A DNA stretch of 64,000 bases, taken from assembly GCA_937915755.1 (NCBI GenBank), contig CALGGR010000148.1, positions 1 through 64,000 on the forward strand. The letters run 5' to 3'. Position numbers and translations under genes: made by a program. The first letter of the stretch is position 1, and every line of letters begins with the position of its first letter. This document shows positions 1 through 8,772 of the stretch, piece after piece. Source of the stretch: an uncultured Fretibacterium sp. Lineage in GTDB: Bacteria; Synergistota; Synergistia; Synergistales; Aminobacteriaceae. Under the pieces are notes generated by a model. That model saw only the letters and a program-made list of their open reading frames with translations. It ran no database searches and had not been told where the DNA came from.

Positions 1-1
1 A

Positions 2-52
2 AAGATCGGTAAGGGTATGGACAAGCTTGCGACTTCAGTCGTGAGCAGTTGA
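2..52 (+). CDS. C-terminal end of an upstream gene (partial)
   Basis: An open frame enters from the left edge and ends at TGA 50-52, giving a short tail that finishes in VVSS. It overlaps the TTG start of the next ORF in a TTGA arrangement, which would fit translational coupling. Only 16 codons are visible, so no function can be given, and the frame may be non-coding. Confidence 0.35.
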   Translation, partial: KIGKGMDKLATSVVSS

Positions 53-270
53 CGTGGTCTGCTATCGTTAAAGGAGTGGGAATAGCTATAAGTGCCGCAG
101 GGTTATTATGGAGCTGGGCTACAAACACTGAAGTAGAAAACGCAAACAAGGCAAGAGAGCTTGCGGAGAAAAATGCGAATATTTGGCAAAACTTGTTCTG
201 GTTCGCCGTAGTAGTTATAGCTGTCTTAGCATTCATTATCATACGTAGGCACCTGAAAGACCGCAAATAA
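49..270 (+). CDS. small two-helix membrane protein, unknown function
   Basis: Not recognised as a known family. The 73 codons start at TTG and predict a hydrophobic helix near residues 5-23, a charged stretch rich in Glu, Lys and Asn, a second helix near residues 47-66, and a basic tail (RRHLKDRK). This is the pattern of a small inner-membrane protein with both ends on the same side. There is no strong Shine-Dalgarno, but the start overlaps the stop of the preceding frame, so coupled translation is likely. It could belong to a prophage or mobile gene cluster to the left; that cannot be judged from this window. Confidence 0.5.
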   Translation: MTWSAIVKGVGIAISAAGLLWSWATNTEVENANKARELAEKNANIWQNLFWFAVVVIAVLAFIIIRRHLKDRK

Positions 271-286
271 TCCCAAAGTCTCCTAT

Positions 287-297
287 TCTGCTATAAT
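287..297 (+). promoter_or_regulatory. extended -10 promoter of gyrB
   Basis: TGCTATAAT gives a perfect -10 with the TGn extension 28 bases before the gyrB start codon. There is no recognisable -35 at the proper distance, which is typical of extended -10 promoters. Confidence 0.5.
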
Positions 298-324
298 CAG
301 CGTGAAATCCAACAGGAGGCAAAA

Positions 325-2241
325 ATGGAAATCAATAACGCATCACCCACACAAGAATATGGAGCAGAAAGCATAAAAGTCCTGGAGGGCCTCGAAGCCG
401 TAAGAAAGCGTCCGGGAATGTACATCGGCGACACTTCAACGCGCGGCCTTCATCATCTGGTCTATGAGGTCGTCGACAATGCAGTTGACGAAGCTATGGC
501 CGGTTTCTGCGACAAGATAAACATTATCATTCACCCTGACGAGAGCATAAGCGTTCAGGACAACGGACGCGGTATCCCCACTGATCCTCACCCTTATAAT
601 GGCAGGCCGACAAGCGAGGTCGTCCTGACAGTCTTACATGCCGGAGGAAAATTCGGCGAGGGAGCATACAAAGTCTCAGGAGGTTTGCATGGCGTCGGGG
701 TATCGGTCGTAAATGCTCTTTCGGAATGGCTCGTCGTTACGATTGCAAGGGACGGTGTCGAGAAGACCCAGAGATTCGAACGCGGAGTCCCTGTTACGGA
801 TTTGAGCGAGGGAGTTCCGGCGGATTGGCAGGGAACAAGAATTGAATACATGCCTGACAGGGAGATATTCGAGGACGTTCACCATTCTCTTGACACATTA
901 AAGAGCCGCTTCAAGGAGCTTGCGTTCCTCAATCCCGGCCTCAAAATCTCAGTCCTTGACGAACGAACCAACGAGTCCCGCGAATACTTCTTCAAGGGCG
1001 GAATAGGCGCGTTCGTGAAGTACATTGACCGCGACAGAGTGCCATTATTCCCTGAGCCTGTGGTACTTTCGGGAGTACGAGACAATGTGGCTATTGACGT
1101 TGGCTTCGAGTACAACGACGGCTATCAGGAACACATGTACACCTACGCAAATCTCATTCACACAATCGAGGGCGGTACTCACCTTGCGGGATTACGCTCG
1201 GCCATGACACGCGCACTCAATGAGCTTGCACGTTCCGGGAAAATTCTCCGCGAAAAGGAAGAGAACCTCTCAGGCGATGACCTCAAAGAAGGCTTAACAT
1301 GCGTACTCTCAGTGAGATTAAGCGAGCCTCAGTTCGAGGGTCAGACAAAGACGAAGCTCGGTAACAGTGAAGTTCGTGGAGCTGTTGACTCTTTCATTTA
1401 CGAGGGACTGATCTCTGCGTTTGAAGACAGGCCGGAAATCGTAAGGCCAATCGCTGAGAAAGCTATTCGTGCAAGACGTGCAAGAGAAGCCGCGAAGAAA
1501 GCCCGTGAACTTGTCCGCAAAGGCACAATGTCAGGAATGAGTCTTCCCGGAAAACTCGCTGACTGTTCCTCAAAGAAAGCCGAGAACACCGAGCTTTACA
1601 TCGTCGAAGGAGACAGCGCAGGAGGTTCGGCAAAGCAGGGACGAGACAGAAAGTTCCAGGCCATATTGCCGCTTCGTGGAAAGATCCTCAACGTCGAGAA
1701 AGCCCACATGGACAAAATGCTCGCAAACCGCGAAATTCAGACCATAATCACCGCTCTTGGCTGCGGAATTGGAAACGAGTTCGACGCAAGCAAGCTGCGC
1801 TACCACAAGATCATCATCATGACAGATGCCGATGTTGACGGAGCGCATATCAGCACGTTGTTGCTCACGTTCTTCTACAGGCATATGCCGGAATTACTCG
1901 CTCAGGGATATTTATACCTCGCACAGCCGCCGTTATACCGCTTACAGTACGGCAAGGAAGTCCACTATTGCTACACTGACAGCGAGTTACGCCAGCACAT
2001 GGGCAAAGCTTCTGACCCGTCAAAAGTCAGCGTCCAGCGTTACAAGGGATTGGGCGAGATGAATCCTGAACAGCTCTGGGAAACTACAATGGACCCGGCG
2101 AACAGGATTCTCAAGAAAGTCGAGCTGGATGACAACTTCCTTGCTGATGAATACTTTGATATTCTCATGGGTGATAAGGTTGAACCGAGAAGGCAGTTCA
2201 TCATCGCTAATTCTCACGACGTTAAGAATCTTGACGTTTAG
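325..2241 (+). CDS. gyrB: DNA gyrase subunit B
   Basis: Encodes the ATPase subunit of the type II topoisomerase that introduces negative supercoils using ATP, partnered by GyrA. At 638 residues it has the usual length of the short GyrB form. The N-terminal GHKL ATPase shows VLEGLEAVRKRPGMYIG, the DNxRGIP box (QDNGRGIP) and GGLHGVGVSVVNALS. The TOPRIM domain shows YIVEGDSAGGSAKQGRDR and IMTDADVDGAHI. The C-terminus carries QRYKGLGEMNPEQLWETT. ATG 325 follows an AGGAGG ribosome-binding site and an extended -10 promoter. ParE is the alternative, but the motifs and length fit GyrB better. Confidence 0.97.
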   Translation: MEINNASPTQEYGAESIKVLEGLEAVRKRPGMYIGDTSTRGLHHLVYEVVDNAVDEAMAGFCDKINIIIHPDESISVQDNGRGIPTDPHPYNGRPTSEVVLTVLHAGGKFGEGAYKVSGGLHGVGVSVVNALSEWLVVTIARDGVEKTQRFERGVPVTDLSEGVPADWQGTRIEYMPDREIFEDVHHSLDTLKSRFKELAFLNPGLKISVLDERTNESREYFFKGGIGAFVKYIDRDRVPLFPEPVVLSGVRDNVAIDVGFEYNDGYQEHMYTYANLIHTIEGGTHLAGLRSAMTRALNELARSGKILREKEENLSGDDLKEGLTCVLSVRLSEPQFEGQTKTKLGNSEVRGAVDSFIYEGLISAFEDRPEIVRPIAEKAIRARRAREAAKKARELVRKGTMSGMSLPGKLADCSSKKAENTELYIVEGDSAGGSAKQGRDRKFQAILPLRGKILNVEKAHMDKMLANREIQTIITALGCGIGNEFDASKLRYHKIIIMTDADVDGAHISTLLLTFFYRHMPELLAQGYLYLAQPPLYRLQYGKEVHYCYTDSELRQHMGKASDPSKVSVQRYKGLGEMNPEQLWETTMDPANRILKKVELDDNFLADEYFDILMGDKVEPRRQFIIANSHDVKNLDV

Positions 2242-2323
2242 GGCGGATTGTGCTAAAAGTCTTATGATTCCTCACCGATAATTTGTCCAGAGTTCAATAA
2301 AACATTTCAGGGGGAAAATATCA

Positions 2324-2869
2324 ATGGCAGCTACGAATAACGCACAGTACACATATCAGGCAACTAGAATTTCAACCGCGACGAAGGAACAGCTCCTCCT
2401 CATCACGTATGATATAGGCATAAAGGCGTGCCGTACAGCAGAGAACGCAATGTCCGCAAAGGATAAAACACCCGACTATGACACGGCTAACAGGGAAATA
2501 ATCCGCGCTCAGGAAGTCGTCCGCGAACTCATGGTTACACTCAACAAGGAACGCGGCGGTGAAATGGCCGACAAACTCATGCAGCTTTACGAGTACATGT
2601 ATCAGCTACTGGTCGACGCCAACATGAAGAAAGAGCCTGACAATCTCAGGACAGTGCGTGGAATGCTTGAGGAGCTTAAACAGACTTGGGAGAGCGCACT
2701 CCTTCAGCTCCTGCAGAAATATCAGGAAGAGCATCCTGAGGATAAAGACCTTCAGAACGCCATGGATGAGCTTGAGGGCAAAAAGCCTGAAACAAAGACC
2801 GCAGTCTCATATGTCAACCCAGCACCAGCGAAAAATGCAAAGGCCGGAAAATTTACGCTCGCAGGATAA
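2324..2869 (+). CDS. fliS: flagellar export chaperone FliS
   Basis: FliS binds the disordered C-terminus of flagellin in the cytosol, prevents early polymerisation and hands it to the export gate. The N-terminal half matches the family: NAQYTYQATRISTATKEQLLL, then a helical bundle with AQEVVRELMVTLN and MYQLLVDANMKKEPDNL. At 181 residues it is longer than usual (about 125-140) because of a Lys/Glu- and Ala/Pro-rich tail after residue 140. ATG follows AGGGGGAAA. It overlaps the next gene by 35 bases. Its likely client is the very large flagellin at 44.3-47.1 kb. Confidence 0.9.
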   Translation: MAATNNAQYTYQATRISTATKEQLLLITYDIGIKACRTAENAMSAKDKTPDYDTANREIIRAQEVVRELMVTLNKERGGEMADKLMQLYEYMYQLLVDANMKKEPDNLRTVRGMLEELKQTWESALLQLLQKYQEEHPEDKDLQNAMDELEGKKPETKTAVSYVNPAPAKNAKAGKFTLAG

Positions 2870-3323
2870 AATCTTAGAGCAGGCAAAAGATCTCATTCAG
2901 CGCGAGATTAAATACTGCCGAACTTTGAGGGCAATGATTTCCAGAGAACTGGAGGCCATTGTCCTTAACGGCGATATGGACGAGCTTTCTGACGTTCTTG
3001 GCCAGAAGGACGATATAATCTCTCAGCTTCAACTTCTTGCTGACGGCTGGAAAGATGTCCTGAATGATGCCGGGCTTCCTGAGAACGTTAAAAGCACTGA
3101 CGGATTCGGCATGAGGCTCCTTGAGTTGTACCCTGACGATACGGAGCTTCCCGCGCTTATCGAGGAAAGCCGCGAGGTTGCAGAAAGTATCATTAAGGCT
3201 GAAGATGACGCGATTTCGGAGCTTGAGAAGCATTCAGCAGGTCTGAGATCCCAAATGATAACCCGTGCAAACGCGAAGAATGCCGCCGCAAGTTACGCGA
3301 AAATGGGAGGAGGTTATTACTAG
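2835..3323 (+). CDS. FlgN-like flagellar chaperone
   Basis: A helical protein of about 162 residues with repeated charged heptads, for example RTLRAMISRELEAIVLNGD and a C-terminal helix ending in NAAASYAKMGGGYY. This resembles FlgN, the export chaperone of hook-associated proteins FlgK and FlgL. The match is by fold pattern and position directly after fliS rather than by strong motifs. The open frame extends back to 2658, but that part lies inside fliS in another frame; ATG 2835 is the most credible start and overlaps fliS by 35 bases, suggesting coupled translation. The gene ends two bases before the next start. Confidence 0.6.
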   Translation: MQRPENLRSQDKILEQAKDLIQREIKYCRTLRAMISRELEAIVLNGDMDELSDVLGQKDDIISQLQLLADGWKDVLNDAGLPENVKSTDGFGMRLLELYPDDTELPALIEESREVAESIIKAEDDAISELEKHSAGLRSQMITRANAKNAAASYAKMGGGYY

Positions 3324-3325
3324 CC

Positions 3326-4381
3326 ATGAAGAAGTTTTTACTGGTACTTTTCGCAGTGATACTTTTCCCGGCATTATCATTTTCCGCCGAACCCGACCCT
3401 GATTTAGCGAAAGAAGTAGAGATAGGCCGCCGTGCAATGAAGCAGATCGAGGAGCAGTGGCCTTTGACTTCCGATCCCGCTGTAACGTCGAAACTTGAGA
3501 TGATACTTCGACGGTTAGAGCCTCATATGTCTCGCCGTATCAACTGGGAGATTCGCCTCGTAAAAACCGAAGCCCTCAACGCTTTTTGCATACCGGGAGG
3601 ATTCATATTCTTCACGACAGGAATTGTTGACGCGCTTAAGACAGACTCGGAACTTGCCGCAGTAATGGCTCACGAGATGATTCACGCTGACCGCAAGCAC
3701 TCCCTGAGAATGGCCGCAGAGAGCAGCAAGGTTACACTCGGTGCGCTGGCTGTGATGGTGCTTTCTGGGGGAGCTGCAGCACCTATGATTCTCGCGCAGG
3801 TCGCAAACGTCGCTATAACGAGTGCCTACACTATGGAGCTTGAGGCTGAAGCTGACAGATTGGGACTTGATGCGCTGATAGCGTCGGGGTATTCGCCGAC
3901 GGGAATGATTACGCTTTTCGAGCATTTCATGGCCGAAGAATACAAACAGCCTATAGTCGAGTATGGCATCTACATGAATCACCCTGACACGCCCAAGAGG
4001 CTCGCCGCCGCAGTTAAGACTCTTCATGACAGGCACATACCCATTGAGCGGAAATACTCGCTTGGACTTTTGCGGACGGAAATTCGGGAAGGTACGAACG
4101 ATATTACGCTGAGGGTTGACGATGTTCCTGTTGTTACGGGAAGAAAGACTCCTGAGACCAGGACGGTAATGTCGTCGATACGCGCTGAACTGGACAAGTA
4201 TTTACAGCTTGAGCTTGCACCGTATGAGATTCATGTTGAACGCGGCAGTCTGTACATCGGCAACCGCTTCATCGCTGGAAATGTTGACGGAATGACGAAG
4301 CCCGACGAAATCCGCAAAAATCTCATGAAAGCTATCAACTCTGCCAGAGCTAAATATCCCACATCAAAGTTCTTCAAGTAA
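3326..4381 (+). CDS. M48-family zinc metalloprotease, exported
   Basis: A signal peptide (MKKFLLVLFAVILFPALSFSA) is followed by a peptidase M48 domain with the zinc motif HEMIH near residues 116-120 and the third ligand region YTMELEAEADRLGLDAL. This matches the BepA/YfgC and LoiP-type periplasmic proteases that degrade or help assemble misfolded envelope proteins. The C-terminal 110 residues after TPKRLAAAV have no obvious domain. The gene starts two bases after the FlgN-like gene, so it is probably co-transcribed with the flagellar chaperones. No TPR repeats are visible, unlike BepA. Confidence 0.88.
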   Translation: MKKFLLVLFAVILFPALSFSAEPDPDLAKEVEIGRRAMKQIEEQWPLTSDPAVTSKLEMILRRLEPHMSRRINWEIRLVKTEALNAFCIPGGFIFFTTGIVDALKTDSELAAVMAHEMIHADRKHSLRMAAESSKVTLGALAVMVLSGGAAAPMILAQVANVAITSAYTMELEAEADRLGLDALIASGYSPTGMITLFEHFMAEEYKQPIVEYGIYMNHPDTPKRLAAAVKTLHDRHIPIERKYSLGLLRTEIREGTNDITLRVDDVPVVTGRKTPETRTVMSSIRAELDKYLQLELAPYEIHVERGSLYIGNRFIAGNVDGMTKPDEIRKNLMKAINSARAKYPTSKFFK

Positions 4382-4417
4382 CAAAAAATCCCGTACCTTT
4401 ATGTTTAGAGATACGGG
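4381..4417 (-). terminator. intrinsic terminator of tRNA-Arg, possibly bidirectional
   Basis: CCCGTA (4390-4395) pairs with TACGGG (4412-4417). Read on the minus strand the stem is followed by GATTTTTTG, a good U-tract just downstream of tRNA-Arg. On the plus strand it follows the M48 gene but has only a weak AT tail. Confidence 0.65.
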
Positions 4418-4430
4418 AATATTTCTCTTA

Positions 4431-4503
4431 CGACCCCGGGGTGATTCGAACACCCGACCTACGGCTTAGGAGGCAGTCGCTCTATCCACTGAGCTACGGG
4501 GCC
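4431..4503 (-). tRNA. tRNA-Arg (anticodon CCU)
   Basis: The minus strand folds into a cloverleaf: acceptor GGCCCCG with CGGGGTC, D-arm GCTCAGTGGATAGAGC, anticodon loop CTCCTAA giving CCU, and T-arm GGGTGTTCGAATCACCC. The 3' CCA is not encoded. The anticodon stem contains one mismatch. Confidence 0.93.
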
Positions 4504-4551
4504 AAAGTCAACCATCAAAATATAGCAACAATCCCGAAATTTGTCAAACCC

Positions 4552-5688
4552 TCAGCGTATCATGTTCACGATTTTAACTAGCCTGCTTTCACGGAACTTT
4601 ATCGCCTTCACAGGGCACATCTCATGACAGCAATAGCAGCGAATGCATTTCCCGTAGTCGAAGTATAAATGCCTGTCCTTGTGCTTCAATGCCCCGGCAG
4701 CGCAGACAGCCGCGCATCTTCCGCAGCCTATGCAGAGTTCGGGAATGTGTACGGGCTTCGAGGTCATCAGGCGGTCAAGGAAGGGTATGTGCGGCAATAA
4801 TCTCATCGAGCGTGTCTTCGGGAGATTTACGCCGGAGAATACGTGTGAGGAATCAATATCGCCATCAACGTCCGACGGGTTAATATTACATTGAGGCATG
4901 TTTCGCTTCTTTGCGGCCATGTAGAGGGGGTAGTCCTCAAGTTTGCCGCCAAGCATTCCGCAGAGGTGCATATCCATACTCAAAGCATCGACAGCCGCGC
5001 CAATTATCCCGAAATTGTAGGGTTCGCCGGAAGTCGGGCCGTCGCCGTGCATTCCTATAACACCGTCAAGAATCGTGAGGTCTGGCTTCACTCCCATGTA
5101 GATGTCGAGAAGTAATGACGCAAATTTCTCGCGGTTAAGTCCGACGTTGTAGTGCCAGCCAGCTTTGAGCCTCCCGGGAACACAGCCGAAGAGATTTTTC
5201 ACGCCCATAGTGAGATACATTTGGCCATGAGTTTTCAGCTTTGCGAGGTTTATCACCTTGTCAGCATCAATAACATACTTGCTCACCTGAATACGATGGA
5301 AGTCCGCATCATCATGTGAGGGAAGTTCAACGGGATCAGTGAGTTCACGGCACTCAATGCCAAGCTCACGCGCTACGGCCATGAAGCCTGCTTTCTCCGC
5401 CGCTGACTTGAAGCTGTCAATTCCAGGGCTGTCCGCAATGAATGGTGTTCCGCCAGCGTTAAGGACGAGTTTTGCCACAGCGCGAACTATTGACGGGTCT
5501 GTCGTAACTCTGCGCTCAATGTCATGGCCTGAGACGAGATTCACTTTGAGGAGGACTTTATCACCCTTGCTGATGAAATGACTCACTCCTCCGAAATGAT
5601 TGAACGCACGGAGAATTGCCGAGTCGATTTCGGACTGATTATAGTTTTCCTGACGAATGAATAATACTTTGCCCATTACTTCAGCCAT
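4552..5688 (-). CDS. DUF362 domain protein with C-terminal 2x[4Fe-4S] ferredoxin domain
   Basis: Residues 1-300 match the DUF362 family: KVLLKVNLVSGHDIERRVTTD, DSPG and LAKLKTHGQMYLTMGVKNLFG. A bacterial ferredoxin module follows with two cysteine clusters, CIGCGRCAAVC and CIRCYCCHEMC, each ending with the Cys-Pro or Cys-Ala context expected for [4Fe-4S] binding. The 378-residue length is typical of this fusion. The biochemical role of DUF362 is not firmly known; an electron-transfer or iron-sulfur function is inferred. It overlaps the upstream flavodoxin by 13 bases, so the two are co-translated and may share electrons. Confidence 0.88.
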   Translation of the reverse strand: MAEVMGKVLFIRQENYNQSEIDSAILRAFNHFGGVSHFISKGDKVLLKVNLVSGHDIERRVTTDPSIVRAVAKLVLNAGGTPFIADSPGIDSFKSAAEKAGFMAVARELGIECRELTDPVELPSHDDADFHRIQVSKYVIDADKVINLAKLKTHGQMYLTMGVKNLFGCVPGRLKAGWHYNVGLNREKFASLLLDIYMGVKPDLTILDGVIGMHGDGPTSGEPYNFGIIGAAVDALSMDMHLCGMLGGKLEDYPLYMAAKKRNMPQCNINPSDVDGDIDSSHVFSGVNLPKTRSMRLLPHIPFLDRLMTSKPVHIPELCIGCGRCAAVCAAGALKHKDRHLYFDYGKCIRCYCCHEMCPVKAIKFRESRLVKIVNMIR

Positions 5689-6131
5689 TCCTGTATTTTC
5701 GCGCTGTCAATCGTGTTTGCCTTTATGCCGTCGTGAACGTTTGCGCCGGAACATAACTCGCGGATCTTTTCGGTTGCCTTAGCGCATGAGCTGCTTCCGC
5801 TTGTGCAGAAGGGGTAGATCTCCTTTCCGCTGAAGTCGTATTGTTCGAGCCACGACACAACAGCCATCGGGCATGTCCAGAACCATATCGGGAAGCCGAG
5901 AATTATCCTGTCGTATGACGCGAAATCCTCAATCTCAGGGCTTACGAGTGCAGGCTTCTCGTTACGTTTGAACTCTTTGCGCGACTCAATGATCGTCATA
6001 ACGTATGTGCGGGGATATTTCTTCTCTGTTACTATCTCGTGAAGCGGCGCAGAAATTTCACCAGCTATCGTTTCTGATATTGCTTTGGTGCGTCCGCTCT
6101 TGCTGAAATATGCGATTAAAGTCTTTGGCAT
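5676..6131 (-). CDS. flavodoxin
   Basis: A 151-residue flavodoxin-like FMN protein. The N-terminus KTLIAYFSKSGRTKAISE carries the phosphate-binding loop (SKSGRT), and the second FMN loop is FPIWFWTCPMAVVSWLEQYD. Such proteins act as low-potential one- or two-electron carriers in the cytosol. It is the first gene of a two-gene minus-strand operon with the DUF362/ferredoxin protein. AGTGAG before the ATG is a plausible ribosome-binding site. Confidence 0.85.
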   Translation of the reverse strand: MPKTLIAYFSKSGRTKAISETIAGEISAPLHEIVTEKKYPRTYVMTIIESRKEFKRNEKPALVSPEIEDFASYDRIILGFPIWFWTCPMAVVSWLEQYDFSGKEIYPFCTSGSSSCAKATEKIRELCSGANVHDGIKANTIDSAKIQEWLK

Positions 6132-6170
6132 GAATACTCACTCCATTTTTGCTTTGAAATTATACACTCA

Positions 6171-8630
6171 TTACAGCCTCTTCACGGTCTCAGTGTCAAT
6201 GAGCCTGTAATTCTTCACCGCGTAATCCGATGCCTTGTGCCCTGCAATATTCGTTATATCCCTGTCAGCTCCCGCGTCAATGAGAGTTTCGACAACATCA
6301 GTATTATTGTATGAGGCCGCGTAAATCAGCGCAGTGTTGCCGCTTTCGTCCTGAGCGTCAAGTGTAGCTCCCGCGTGAATGAGAATCTCTATGGCTTCTG
6401 CTGTGTTGCTTTGTGCTGCGAACATAAGAGCTGTTGCTGACGACTTGTTGGTTACGTTGACGTTCACACCCGCTGATACTGCCTCCGCGATTTCGTCCTC
6501 AGTCCCTGAACGGCATATCTTGAGGAAGTCCCGCTGTAATTTCCGCCTCAAATCTATCAAGGCTTCCTCATCCTCTTCTGTGATTTCGCTGTCTGAGTCC
6601 TGCATTCCATACTCGTAGTATGATGACTCTTCCTCGTTGTCCAATGTTGAAGAAGGCTGTTTATGCTGAGGCTGTGAGGGTGTTTCAGGCTCTGTTTCGG
6701 TTTCAGGCTGTGGCTCATCATTGGGCTGAGAAGGTTCTTCCTGAGTAATCTCAGTTTCAAGCGATGGTTCAGGCTCAGGCTGCGCGATTTCTTCAGGCGC
6801 AGTATCAGTTTCGAGCGATGGTTCGGATTCAGGTTGAGTAATTTCTTCCTGGACAGTCTCAGTTTCCGGCAAAGGTTCAGATTCAGTCTGTGGGATTTCT
6901 TCCTGTACTGTACCAACTTCGGGCGAGGCTTCAGGCTCGGTTATGATTTCTTCCGGCTCACCACGCAGAAGCCCCACTATGTCCGTACCATTGAGTTTCC
7001 TGTTGAGTACGGCAAAATCAGCGGCCCTCTTTCCTTCCGAGTTCACCAACTCAATATCAGCTCCAGCGTCATATATAGCTTTCACAACAGCAGGTGAGTT
7101 GCTCATTGCCGCATACATCAAAGCAGTGTTGCCATTGCGATTTTGTTCGTCAAGTTTCGCGCCCGCTTTTATAAGTGCCCTCACAACCCGCACACTTTTA
7201 TTGAACTGCGCTGCCATCATCAGGGCTGTCGTGTTATTGTTGTTGCTGGCATTGGGGTTAGCTCCTTCGTCTAGTGCCCGAATGATTTCCGCGTGATTTG
7301 CGAACCTGCACAATACCCTGAAATCTAAATCCGACATGGCCGGCCTCTTTTGCATCTTGGGAGGAATTGCCACTAACGGCTGAGTCCTTCTCTCCTCATC
7401 GTCCTCAACATCTTTAACCGAGAGAAGCATTGGCGGATACTGAGTGAGGCTGAACCATTTTACGCGGGCTGTAGTATCGTAGCGCACTAGCTTTTCGCCC
7501 TCATTGTAGCGGTAAATCTTCCGGCCTAACTCTGACGGCGGTATCCTGGCTTCAAGGCCGTCCTTGAGTTCAACGATTGCGCCTGTCGAATTGCTGAGGC
7601 TCTTTATCGTTACGTGAACGTCCTGACCGGGCTTGTATTTCGCGTAGAGCCTTTCGAGCGATATGTTGTAATCCTTGTCAGCTTCCTTGAGGCTTAGTGT
7701 TAAATCCTCGCCATCAATGTCAAGAATCTTGAAGAGGTATTTCTTCCCGACCTCGCATGATTTCCATTCAGGTATCTCGTTATTGGGAACATCCGCTGTA
7801 ATCCTTCCGATTATTGCCGAATATCCCGTCTCAGTCTTGCCAGCAATCCTTGCTTTAACGACATATCCGGACCTCATTACAGCCCTGAACAGCCACTCGC
7901 ATAGGTTCAGGGAGTCATCAAGGAGTCTTCTGCCTTCAGATTCGGAAGTGTATTCGTCATTGTAGCGTTCGTGGAGTGCCTTATTTCTCGCAATCCTGAG
8001 GCTGTGTAGAATGTCTTTGATTTCGTCCGTGATTATGTATTTTTCGGCTAATAAGTCTATCCTGTCTATCTGGTCGCGCTCGTGAGTTTCTATTCCGTTC
8101 CCAGTGATTAAGCGGTCAGCAACAGCCTCGCCCATATCGCCGAGACATATCAGGCAGTATCGTGTGTTCGTGAAAAGATTATCCTCAGCCTCACGCCCAA
8201 GTTCAGAAAGATTCATGAGTATTGGTACTGGCTTGTCGGGGGGAAAAAGGTCGGCGAGAAAAGCGAATCTCCCCTCAGATTTCTCCGTCAAAAACCATCG
8301 GCAAAGCTCCTCAGCCGTGATCATAAGCCTCTCACATGCCATCTCAGAATCGTAACTCTCATCAGCGGCATCATGCTTCGTGTCCGTGAGGGCTGAAATT
8401 TTACGTGAAATCTCTTCAGTTATTACGCCCTTCCCGACGAGAGCGGAAAGTTTTTCGGGACTGTTTGGAATATTACTGCGTCTGCATAAATCCTCTGTTA
8501 TTATCTCGGCGATCCTTCCCAGACAAAGAAGGCATATATTAGGGTCATCGGCCATGAAAGTTTCAGCCTTGCGTCCATATTCTGCAAGTTTTGGGCAATC
8601 TTCCTCAAGAAATAGAAACCTGCTCTCCAT
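6171..8630 (-). CDS. multidomain ankyrin-repeat protein with duplicated DUF4145-like N-terminus
   Basis: The 819 residues contain four distinct parts. Residues 1-250 hold two copies of a helical module (MESRFLFLEEDCPKLAEYG and later FAFLADLF...LSELGREAED, each followed by CL-LG-I/M-E), similar to DUF4145-type modules linked to restriction-like proteins. Residues about 255-415 are beta-rich, resembling one or two S1/OB-like folds (DVHVTIKSL, ARIPPSELGRKIYRY). Ankyrin repeats follow at about 425-560 and again at 700-819 (GNTALMYAA, ATALMFAAQSN). They are separated by a Glu/Pro-rich linker of repeated units and an acidic stretch. No signal peptide is seen. It probably mediates protein or nucleic-acid contacts; the actual role is unknown. 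Confidence 0.72.
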   Translation of the reverse strand: MESRFLFLEEDCPKLAEYGRKAETFMADDPNICLLCLGRIAEIITEDLCRRSNIPNSPEKLSALVGKGVITEEISRKISALTDTKHDAADESYDSEMACERLMITAEELCRWFLTEKSEGRFAFLADLFPPDKPVPILMNLSELGREAEDNLFTNTRYCLICLGDMGEAVADRLITGNGIETHERDQIDRIDLLAEKYIITDEIKDILHSLRIARNKALHERYNDEYTSESEGRRLLDDSLNLCEWLFRAVMRSGYVVKARIAGKTETGYSAIIGRITADVPNNEIPEWKSCEVGKKYLFKILDIDGEDLTLSLKEADKDYNISLERLYAKYKPGQDVHVTIKSLSNSTGAIVELKDGLEARIPPSELGRKIYRYNEGEKLVRYDTTARVKWFSLTQYPPMLLSVKDVEDDEERRTQPLVAIPPKMQKRPAMSDLDFRVLCRFANHAEIIRALDEGANPNASNNNNTTALMMAAQFNKSVRVVRALIKAGAKLDEQNRNGNTALMYAAMSNSPAVVKAIYDAGADIELVNSEGKRAADFAVLNRKLNGTDIVGLLRGEPEEIITEPEASPEVGTVQEEIPQTESEPLPETETVQEEITQPESEPSLETDTAPEEIAQPEPEPSLETEITQEEPSQPNDEPQPETETEPETPSQPQHKQPSSTLDNEEESSYYEYGMQDSDSEITEEDEEALIDLRRKLQRDFLKICRSGTEDEIAEAVSAGVNVNVTNKSSATALMFAAQSNTAEAIEILIHAGATLDAQDESGNTALIYAASYNNTDVVETLIDAGADRDITNIAGHKASDYAVKNYRLIDTETVKRL
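6655..6960 (-). repeat. in-frame tandem repeat coding a Glu/Pro-rich linker
   Basis: About five degenerate units of roughly 17 codons encode variants of TVQEEIxQxESEPSLETET between the two ankyrin blocks. Such imperfect repeats vary in number by slippage and recombination, so linker length may differ between strains. Confidence 0.75.
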
Positions 8631-8772
8631 GATTTATTCTCCTGAAAATTTTATCGCTGTTATAAATTGTAACATTGACAACAAGACTCGCAAATAGCTT
8701 TCATTTATGAGCAGTTCGCAAAAGACAGTATAATGATAAAATTCAGAGCAATTTTGAAGGGGGACGAATTTT

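Noticed and set aside
2658..2834. Upstream extension of the FlgN-like frame
   Set aside because: It lies inside fliS in another frame; the protein pattern begins only after 2835.
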